A DNA stretch of 64,000 bases, taken from positions 1 through 64,000 of the forward strand of contig JAAEAF010002758.1 of NCBI GenBank assembly GCA_011037195.1, in the 5' to 3' direction. Of the stretch, positions 55,561-64,000 are shown piece after piece; position 1 is the stretch's first letter; the number at the start of each line of letters is the position of its first letter. Below the pieces are notes generated by a model. The model was not told the origin of the DNA and ran no database searches. It saw only the letters and a program-made list of their open reading frames with translations. The position numbers and the translations under genes are program-made. Origin of the DNA: Triatoma infestans. Lineage: Eukaryota; Arthropoda; Insecta; Hemiptera; Reduviidae.

Positions 55561-56475
55561 AGCTTAAAGAAAGTCGTTGGAGTCGTTTTAGAGAAAATCA
55601 CGAAAAACTGAAAAAAAAGTTCTAGTTGATGTTTTGATGTTCGTTACACAAAAGAAACACATTTTTTCAAATTATTGCCTTCTTCAGGGCCTGCACAAAA
55701 GTTACATAGCAAATCAAAAATAAAGAATACACAAATATATAGATATAAACTAAATAATAAATCAATAAAAGTATTATATATGGCAAATTAAAATTTATTC
55801 TAAACTATTTTGTTATTGCAGACAAAACAGATTTTGTTAAGCACATTGGTTATGTTAGATTTCCTTAGTAAGTAGTAGGTTTTCATGTATGTTAGATTTT
55901 CATAGTAAACTGTTTATAGTTTTATATACCACATATTGCATAAACTGTAATATTTGAGATGTAATGTAATTCAGATTTTTCTGACAGCAATAGTTTAAAT
56001 TAAATTTCAATTTGCTATATACATATATATATTATATTGATTTATTTAGTTTATAAAATATATATATTTGTGTATTCTTTATTTTTGATTAGCTATGTAA
56101 CCAGTGCAGACCTTGAAGAAGGCAATAAATTTGCTCAAATGTCGGTGGAAATTTGAAAAAAAGAGTATATTTGTATTGAATCTCAACATTCGTTCTAATT
56201 GATTTTTATCCAATTCTGGTTGATGGACTTTGCCCGAAAGTTTCATAACTAATGGTAGTAGTTAAACGGAATACTAAGTTTCGCGGCTTTTCTTTTTTGA
56301 GATATTCTGTTAATAAATCCCCCCCCCCCCACACACACATACATACATACACAGATGTATACATACAGACCCTTGGCTGTTAATCGTTTTCAGCGGACCC
56401 CCAAAACATGTATTTCCGGTAAAAACTCAATTTCGAAAATCTGGTCCGTTCGAATACTTCCTCTTACTAAGAGGA
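55561..56475 (+). repeat. Dispersed repeat copy G, split by a palindromic element
   Basis: Repeat sequence lies at 55561-55618 (AAAGTCGTTGGAGTCGTTTT) and 56204-56475 (CGCGGCTTTTCTTTTTTGAG, a C/CA/CATA microsatellite at 56318-56352, AAAACATGTATTTCCGG, AATCTGGTCCGTTCG, and hairpin B CTTCCTCTTACTAAGAGG). Confidence 0.7.
55631..56191. mobile_element. Palindromic element with Penelope-type ends, 561 bp
   Basis: Arms of about 200 bp are inverted copies of each other (for example GCAAATCAAAAATAAAGAAT near 55701 against its complement near 56080). Direct repeats GTTCTAGTTGAT (55619-55630) and GTTCTAATTGAT (56192-56203) flank it as a 12-bp target duplication with one change. Each arm carries CTGAAGAAGGCAATAA or CTTGAAGAAGGCAATAAATT, resembling the hammerhead core of Penelope terminal repeats; the left arm lacks about 29 bases there. 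No ORF. Confidence 0.7.
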
Positions 56476-58488
56476 TAAAAAGAGTAAGAGAAAGTAAAAA
56501 GTGGAAATCGAGGAAAAAACTATTCCTACAATCTATTTGATTAAAGGCGGGAAACTCAACTGAGGAACTACTAACAAATATAACTTTCAAGAATATGCTA
56601 CTGGGACTTAACAAAGATAGAGTAGCTTTAGGGCACAAGAGCATAGTAACTGAATTGCTGATTACATTGGTGAACACCCTGGAGCAATCGATGTCTAACT
56701 GCTTCAGCATCTTCCTTTCATATCCTATCGTATACCCTTGATAACATTTCATTAACTATAGGAGAAGAAATGCAGAATCTTAACTTCATTAGAGATGTCG
56801 TATAGATGTTGATTTGAAGTAGAATATCGTGACTTTGTTCTGATCTTATTGTGAGTGGCAAACTCACTTGGACGTCTCTAGCTGAACCTATGATGACGTC
56901 TCGTTTAACTTGCATTTGCAGCATTATCATATAAGAAATTAAAAATAGATTCACATCCGGTAGTAGATTTGATTCCGGAAAAGTGAAACCTTCCATGCTC
57001 CAGATCACAGTTTAAACAGTAGTAACATATACAATGATAAAGTAAATAAAAAGATTACATTTAGTGATCTTAGATACCTAGGAAATGAAAGGATCACAGG
57101 AACATTTATGGACCACTGCACAGGAGAATGATATGAAGTAACGCAGAGCTTAGAGACTTGCACGACGATCGGGGTCTAGTAACCTGTGCATGGAAAACGT
57201 TCGTTAGAACATTTGGACAGAATGCCTGAAGGAAGACTGTCGATTAGGTTTTCACTTGAGGCCGGAGAAAGTGACCAGGCCACAGTTCTGATGAGCGATG
57301 AGATTAGAAAGCGATATCAGAAAACTTAATTTGGAAGCTGGCATATGAAAGCAAAAGACAACACCAATGGTTCTTGGTTATTAAGGAGGGAAAGGTGTCT
57401 AAGAGTAATAAACACCAGAAATGAATAATCGTAAAAGATTTCCTGTTCTGTTAATAATAATCTACTTTCTAAAGAGCCAATCGAAAGGATGTAGTTTGAT
57501 TAATTTTTTTTATACTTAAGAGTGAAAGTTTGATTCAAATTTCTGATATTAAATCTGTATAAGGCATGGACAGACCAAGCACGTGTTCTCGCTATTTATT
57601 TAAAATGTATTTAGGCAAACAAATCTGTGTGATGACGTGATCTATATAGCCGTAAATAACTATATGTATACAAGTTAATATTGTGTGTAAATAAGATAGA
57701 AGTGAGCGGAGAGCGTAGAGAGTGTGCAGCCGCACGACAAGATTTCTATTACGCTTCATATAATTTAATGTTACGCTCGATTTCATTTTACTCTCTGCTC
57801 TCTCTGTTTTTCACTCACCCTCTCTCTGCCTCACAGTTTGATTGTCAAGAGTTGCTTATAACTTAGTGCTCTACACTTGTATGGCTGCAACTTTATACTC
57901 ATTCTCTTGTATTGCTTTGTATATACAAGGTACTTAAAAATAATTATGATATCATCTTTAAATAATTTCATCGCTGTGTTATAACATCTAAATACATATA
58001 TATATTTATACATTTGTTGTGCCGTACTAAGTCCCCTTAACTATTTTGCTTTGATTTTCCAGAATCATTCAGTTGTACGCTTAAAAAACATAAATAAAAA
58101 CTGGTGTAAAACAAACAGGCGAATTACTCTTATTGCAGTGCTCATAATTGCGGACAGTTTTCTTAATGTCGAAATTATACTGATTGGCACTCTAGGAGGA
58201 AGTCAAACGTCTAAGTACTTCCCCACCAAAAAAACATCCTAGAATCAATTCTGGAAAACCAATTTGATAATTCTTAATTCCGGTACACCTTAGTATTTTT
58301 ATTTACACTTACTCTGTAAAAGGAATTGCTTCGATAGGGTTCAACAATTTTTGAAATTGAACTTCAACGGAAATGCATGTTTGAGGTCCCTTGACTGAAA
58401 TGTTTTTAACGAATGACCTCAGCTGCAACCTCAAGATTTCCTCTAATGTACCACTTCAGTACAATGTGCGATTCTATCACCTACTTAT
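56476..58488. other. Stretch without a clear gene
   Basis: No certain coding sequence. Around 57040-57300 the plus strand has short coherent pieces (ITFSDLRYLGNERI, LRDLHDDRGLVTCAWKTFV, RMPEGRLSIRF) that faintly resemble the C-terminal region of non-LTR ORF2 proteins, too decayed to call. A hairpin A-like motif and diverged repeat blocks occur at about 58095-58420. Confidence 0.45.
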
Positions 58489-59528
58489 TATTATTATTCA
58501 CAAAAGGGGAGGGAAGTAAACCCTACGCTATCCAAAGCCCCCTCGGGCCCATATAGCTACCCCTAAAGCATATCTACCACTGGGACTAGAACAAAAATCC
58601 AGGCCCAGGGTTTAACCATCTAAGCTTCACCACAGACCGAACAAATCGGACCAAAACCTTAAAAAGGACACAGCTTAAGATCCTCTACCGATATCCTATT
58701 CCGGCCGAAGATCCTAAACCTAATCTCCTCACAACCCAAACAACACGTCATCAGATGCATGGGTGTTTCCTCCTCAGTCTCACAAACTCTACAAAAGGGG
58801 TCAGGCACGAGTCCCACTATATAGAGATGTCTCCTTAGACCACAATGCCCAGTGAGGAATCCAACCAGATGTCTGAGGAGGTCCGTGAAAGACATCGGAC
58901 CCCGCTACTCAAAGCCCTGTCCGGACCCCCAATGAGCATTTTAGACTGCCGACAACCCACTGCACTCATCCATAAGGATGAGTGCTGCGAGGTCATCCAC
59001 GTCTGAAAGCCCGACAAACATGTGCCAGAAGACACACCAACAGCAGGCTCTGGACCAATGAAAGGGAGAGAGGCACCTAATTTGGCAAACCTATCCACCT
59101 CCTCATTACCAAAAATTCCCATATGACCTGGAACCCAGACCAGAAGCACATCCTTTAATAAAGAAAGATCTTCCAGTCTTCTAGAACATTCCAACACCAA
59201 TCTGGAAGTGAAGACACATGAGTTAAGCGCCTTCAACGCAGCCTGGCTGTCCGAGCAGATACAAACACCTTTTAAATTGGTGTTACGCACCCTCTCATCC
59301 AAAATACAGCAAACAATTGCATAAACCTCAGCCTGGAAAACGGTGGCCCACTCACCAAGAGGCGCTACCAAATGATCTCCCGTCTCAAACTAGACGGCAG
59401 CCCCAGACCTACCATCCCTTCTCGACATCTCTTCGACATCGCCTTTTGATGTGTCTCAGCATGTTCCGACCAGTTCAATTTACTGTCGAGAACTACTCCA
59501 AGGAACTTCACTGATTTGCTAACCTGTA
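58489..59528 (-). pseudogene. Loa/Jockey-like RT-RNase H fragment, internally deleted
   Basis: On the minus strand the copy begins in the RT thumb with VSKSVKFLGVVLDSKLNWSE (about 59520), runs to LPSSLRREIIW and then jumps, in another frame at about 59371, to GEWATVFQAEVYAIVCCI of RNase H; the connection region and the first RNase H Asp block are missing. CICSDSQAALKAL and VWVPGHMGIFGNEEVDRFAK are kept. A third frame gives LVGFLTGHCGLRRHL and the finger CRVCETEEETPMHLMTC, then IRFRIFGRN. The 3' UTR ends in an (AAT)n tail (TTATTATTATTATT at 58485-58498). It belongs to the same family as 49950-50372. Confidence 0.8.
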
Positions 59529-61570
59529 TGGCCGCACTGGATGATCTTAACAGGCTGCTATCAAAATCCTTGGAGGACAAAGAAATTGCGGTAGCCACCT
59601 TTTTGGACATTGAGGGCGCATTCAATAACGTCTCGCGCACCTCGGTCATCAACTCTCTCCATAAAAGAGGAGTACCAGCAGTGCTATGCGGGTGGATGAG
59701 TCTGGCCTAAGTAGTCGAATTAACATCTCGTCAATAGGTCAGACCACTCTTAGGGTAAAAGTAGGGAGAGGGTGTCCACAGGGAGGGGTTTTGTCCCCTC
59801 TGATGTGGACTTTGGTCGTTGATGACCTCCTCCACCAACTATCTGCGGATGGCTTTGACTGCCTAGGCTACGCAGATGATTTGGCAATCGTGGTAAGAGG
59901 CAAATACCCTACTACGATTGCAGAGCGGGTTCAAGCAGCTCTAAACCTGGTTAGGAATTGGTGTAGGGAGGAGGACTTGTCCATAAACCCCCACAAAGCC
60001 ATAATAGTTCCTTTCACGTTGCGCCACAAGTTGGAAGGCCTTAGGCCTCCATTACTTGGGCACACCCCGATTCCATTTGCGACGGAGGCGAAGTACCTTG
60101 GCGTTACTTTCGACCGAAGACTCACTTGGAACCAACACATTGACAAAATTTCTCACAGAGCCGATGCGTCATTTAATAGATGCAGACGGCTTTGTGGGAG
60201 AAACTGGGGCTTGCGCCCAAGTTTGTCACTATGGATCTACACCAGGATCATTAGACCCATGGTTACATATGGGTCGGTAGTTTGGTGGACCAAAACGTTG
60301 CAGAAGGGGGCAGTGGAGAGGCTCGGTGGGATCCAAAGGCGAGCATGCCTTGGTTCCACGGAGGCCATGAAGACCACCCCGACTGCGGCGTTGGAAGTCC
60401 TCCTCAATCTGCCACCATTACACATTCTCGTTCTAGGCGAAGCCAGAATGGGAATACATAGGCTCCTGCAGGGGCCGCCTCCCATCACCTCTAGGCATGA
60501 TCGTAATAACCAGAGGTTGATTGAGGAAATCAAGGCGGACTATCTTCTGGGGATGCCAACGGATAGGATGGTTCCTAAGTATTTTTTCGAAAGGAACTTC
60601 CATATTGTCATACCGAGCAGAGGCGAATGGGGCTGTGACCCACCCCTGTTCGGTAACTCGATCTGTATACAGATGGATCCAAAACTCCGACTGAGGTCGG
60701 AGCTGGGGTCTAGGGGGGCAGGCCTAAAGTTAAAATTAAGGCCAGCCTAGGGAAGTATGCCACGGTCTTTCAGGCTGAAGTCGTGGCGTTACAACTCTGC
60801 GCTAGGGAGATCATAAGGCAAAGGATAGTGGGTAGAAGAGTGGCCATATACTCCGACAGTCAGGCAGCCCTGAAGGCACTTTCCTCACACCAAATAGTCT
60901 CAAGACTGGTGTGGGACTGCCTACTTGCCCTCCCCGAGGTGGGTACTCGGAATAAACTGACACTCGCCGGGACATGCGGGGTTCCTGGGCAATGAGAGGG
61001 CGGATGCCCTAGCGAGGGAGGGCTCGCAGGATACCTTTATAGGCCCCGAACCCTTCTGCGGCTTGTCCAGGAGCCTCATCCAAACTTCTATCAAGGGGTG
61101 GATAGAAGATCAGCATCTGCGTTGGTGGGAGGGAACACCAGGACAGAGGCAGGCAAAGCTCTTCATTAAAAGACATTTGCCTAAATTTACCAAAGACCTA
61201 CTGAGCCAGACCCGAAGGGATATAAGGTTAATTGTGGGTCTACTAACAGGGCATTGTAGGCTGAATAGACACATGCACCACCTACAACTTGCGGATAGTG
61301 CGGTATGCCGATTCTGCAAGATAGAGGAGGAGATCCCGGCGAACATCCTTTGTGAGTGCGCCGGCCTGGCGAGGATTAGGTTTCTTCAATTGGGGACGGG
61401 CAATCCCGAAGCTGAGAGCTTCATGACGGAGCCGCTCTCAGCTTTGCTAGGATTGATTAGGAGGGCAAAGCTGGGGGCTGATCTGTAACTTAAGGGGATC
61501 CACAATAGACCTCAATTTGTAGGTCGCAGTGGAATGAGGCTCATTCCCCCCATTCTATTCTATTCTAATT
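59529..61570 (+). pseudogene. Loa/Jockey-like RT-RNase H fragment, second copy
   Basis: The copy starts inside RT at LDDLNRLLSKSLEDKEIAVA and shows FLDIEGAFNNVS (motif A), GCPQGGVLSPLMW (B) and GYADDLAIVV (C). Frame changes occur near 59700, 60650 and 60960, and a TAG at 60711-60713 interrupts RNase H. RNase H blocks YTDGSKT, TVFQAEVVALQLC, IYSDSQAALKAL and GHAGFLGNERADALAREG are recognisable, as are TGHCRLNRHMH and the finger CRFCKIEEEIPANILCEC. The protein ends at TAA 61486-61488; the 3' UTR with CACAATAGA and a TTCTA-rich tail ends near 61570. It is closely related to the element at 3745-9245. Confidence 0.85.
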
Positions 61571-62299
61571 CTTTCAAGCGAAAACATTCTGGCTGATGTG
61601 AATCGCTTGGAGGGAGATGTGACTAGTTAGAACTCTTGCTTGTCTAAAGGGAAATTAGCTAATATGCTTAACTTGACTATACAAGAATCCTTTGAAGGTT
61701 ATCTCGTCAAAAGTTGATCATCTGGCGACTTGATGTTAAATCCTCAGACGGTGGATCTTTTATTCAATTTCTCTTATCGCTAAGGTTGGAGATTGATTGT
61801 CAAAAGTTGAAATTCAGTCGCCAATATATTGTGATGGGCATGGCAGGAGAGGTATTGCGTGGTTGTCGTGGCTTGTAGGCTCAGTGGTCGTGCCTTGATG
61901 CGGTTGATAATAGAACTGTTGAGACCAGCTTTTGTGTGGCGGTTTTTTAAGATGATTTGGTTCCATTATATAATGCAAGTTTTGTATACTTTTATTATTA
62001 TTTTTTGTTAGTACGTCTAACGATGTTGCTGGTTACAGACCTGTAACTATCTAATTAAATCAAGTATACACATATTAGACAATTCTGTGTTTCACAATTA
62101 ACTATGGTGGTAAATAAAAATATATTAAGCAAAAAATAATAATATTATAATTAATAAATATACATATATACATGCACCCACAATACACAAACAGATCACA
62201 TAACCATAACTTTCGCAATAACAGCAATAACGAACCACTATCACAGCAATAATAATCACAGAATAACAACGGTATCCAGCGCCGCATAGTACTCTCTAT
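61571..62299. other. Stretch without a recognisable gene
   Basis: No coding similarity; AT-rich after 61970. Confidence 0.6.
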
Positions 62300-63330
62300 T
62301 GTAAGAACCATCCATATGAATCATGCAATTGCTGTAAAGACCACACAATCCAAGTTACTCTGGTCACTGTCCGGAAGTCCTAAAGCTTTCAATTTACTAT
62401 TAAATGAACTATACCCTGACTATCCCATAAATGCACTCCAGGTATTGCTGTAATCCGGTATTGACTTATCTATATATTTTACCATTGAATTCAGTATCAG
62501 GAATAAAAGAGTAACAGATTCTCCCATTTTCAGAGGCTGTCCATCTCGAGCCAGATAAGGGGACATATTCTGGGAAATTCTGATCTTCTCTAACCTCATC
62601 CATACTTGAAGGTAGCCTTTCTCTTCCCTATACCTAAAAACGGTGAGCGAGCCAGCCGTTACTTCATCAATCTTCTTTAAAAAATACTCCAAACCTCAAC
62701 GAAACATCATGAGATCGAATGAAATTTTTTCCGCAATAACCTGTAGTGATACAGTCCTGTAACACCTAGCGATTGCAAGCAGCATAAATCCTTATAAACT
62801 GTAAGCTTCCTTTTAATTACTAATTTCTGCACATGGGAAAACTTTACACGGACAGCATAGGTTATCAGAGGCAAGACTATACCATAATATAGGAGACTCA
62901 CACTATGGCTACTTATTCCCTAATCTGATCTCGTAATTCTTACAAGAATGCCAAATGTCCTCTTAAATTTGTCTCCAATGTAATCAACATTCCTAACAAA
63001 CTTGATGTTGTCTCCAAGATAACAGTCTCCAAGTACTTCACACATCTTACACAATTAACAGAAAAAGTTGCTTAACCTAACTGTAAGGTTTCCTAGATAT
63101 ACTAAATTTGCCCTTCAACATTAATGTGCAAAACTTCGTCGAAGACATAACCAGTTTAAGTAATATTTTACTTAGAACTAAGTAAACTTTTGACTACTTG
63201 TGTTCTTGAGTCTCTTTTACTGAAACGACCAGATCGTCTGCGTATGCAATTAATTCGACGTCGTTTAAAGAACAGGCGAAGTCCCTCCTTGATGTCTCCT
63301 AGAACATAATCTATATTCCGATAGCCAATC
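62300..63330 (-). pseudogene. Decayed R1-like reverse transcriptase, C-terminal half
   Basis: On the minus strand DVELIAYADDLVVSVKE (about 63265-63215) is RT motif C. After stops, GDKFKRTFGILVRITRS (about 62985-62935) and SLLYYGIVLPLITYAVRVKF (about 62900) match the thumb/connection of R1/TRAS-type RTs. Further on, SFNSKLKALGLPDSDQSNL (about 62400-62340) resembles the block before the C-terminal finger. Two longer open pieces, 62707-62901 and 62420-62692, are in different frames. Many lesions; an old remnant. Confidence 0.6.
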
Positions 63331-64000
63331 TTTTGCGTGTATTGTTCCCTAACTTCACCACCTGCATTTAGATATTAGACTAACAACACTTGGAATAAAA
63401 AGGCGTCCATTGATTTCTAGTAATTGTAGCACCTAATACAAAATAATGTGAGTATTTCACAACATATTATTCACACCCAGAAGGATCCTGCATACAATTA
63501 ACGTAATCGAAACAAGGAAATACATACAGAAAGATAGTATTTAAGTGTTTTAAAATTACAGATATATCTGGTAGATAATAATAAGTCAGTTTACTTCCAG
63601 TTATCGATATGTTACAGGTCTTTCTTAATCGAATGCGATAGATGAATGTACCTTCAGAAGGGACAGAGTAGTTTCATTTTGCTAGGAATATCTTGGAAAA
63701 GAAAATTGTTATTTATTCTTAAACAGAGTTATCTCTTTCCAATTTTCTGTAATCTTCTTTATTTAATCTTCTATTGTTCCTATATTTACTATTTCTCTGT
63801 AGTTTCTGCTCACTTTTGTTTCTCAGAATTTGTTTTCTCTAATACCGCTTGGCTATACCAGATGTATTTTCTCATTTTCTTCCCAATTGTTTTTTTCATC
63901 TCATACAAGGACACCAGCATCAAGAATAACGTAAATAGATGCAATAACTTTTCAGTTTCCTGGCAACAAAAAATTTCCTTCTCTTCACCGCCATTCAACA
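63331..64000. other. AT-rich stretch without a recognisable gene
   Basis: No coding similarity; a short hairpin A-like motif is near 63445. Confidence 0.6.

Noticed and set aside
54503..55601. Long minus-strand frames with a repeated MYTYCLH peptide
   Set aside because: They run through the N gap and translate a 21-bp minisatellite; the length is a multiple of three by chance of unit size.
57780..57842. Pyrimidine-rich tract ending CCTCACAG as a splice acceptor of a host gene
   Set aside because: No coding sequence or homology on either side; such tracts are common in this AT/CT-rich DNA.
58489..61570. Twin priming of a single insertion
   Set aside because: Both halves keep RNase H, finger and a 3' UTR, and differ in sequence; a twin-primed insertion would have only one 3' end.

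Overview
The window looks like a repeat-dense stretch of an arthropod, probably insect, nuclear genome. The evidence is the repeat content: endonuclease/reverse-transcriptase (EN-RT) retrotransposons without LTRs, of R1-like, Loa/Jockey-like and other types; Ty3/Gypsy LTR elements; a PIF/Harbinger DNA transposon; tRNA-derived SINEs; and AT-rich intergenic DNA full of microsatellites. I recognise no host protein-coding gene, rRNA or functional tRNA. One assembly gap (N run) lies at 54618-55222. The species cannot be named from the sequence.

Layout. 1-3740: 3' part of an R1-like non-LTR element ending in an (AAT)n tail. 3745-9245: a nearly full-length but broken Loa/Jockey-like element (DUF4780-like ORF1, then EN-RT-RNase H) whose 5' end abuts that tail and is highly foldable. 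9246-17456: mostly non-coding, with RNase H debris (about 11810-12520) and one copy of a new-looking dispersed repeat split by two non-LTR fragments, each with its own target-site duplication (13288-14227 and 14675-16191). 17457-19850: 5' LTR plus degenerate gag-protease of a Gypsy-like element. 19990-29945: a degenerate non-LTR element cut in two by a complete 6.85-kb Ty3/Gypsy element on the minus strand (21196-28047, TSD ATAC, tRNA-Lys-type primer-binding site). 33281-34656: a Harbinger element with one transposase ORF holding one stop codon. 36000-58480: gene-poor DNA with several copies of the dispersed repeat, two SINEs with perfect target duplications, two palindromic elements related to Penelope-type termini, tandem and inverted repeats, a candidate 1.1-kb LTR and several non-LTR remnants. 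58489-61570: two related Loa/Jockey-like copies placed 5' end to 5' end. 62300-63330: a decayed R1-like reverse transcriptase on the minus strand.

No genes cooperate here in a host pathway. The window records layered transposition. The oldest visible layer is a roughly 0.7-0.9 kb dispersed repeat with a hairpin motif at each end and two internal points where unrelated tandem arrays have grown. Non-LTR elements, a SINE and a Penelope-like palindrome have inserted into its copies. The best-preserved elements are the 6.85-kb Gypsy element and the Harbinger element; both carry visible lesions. The strongest candidates for undescribed biology are the dispersed repeat family and the ribozyme-like motifs at element termini.
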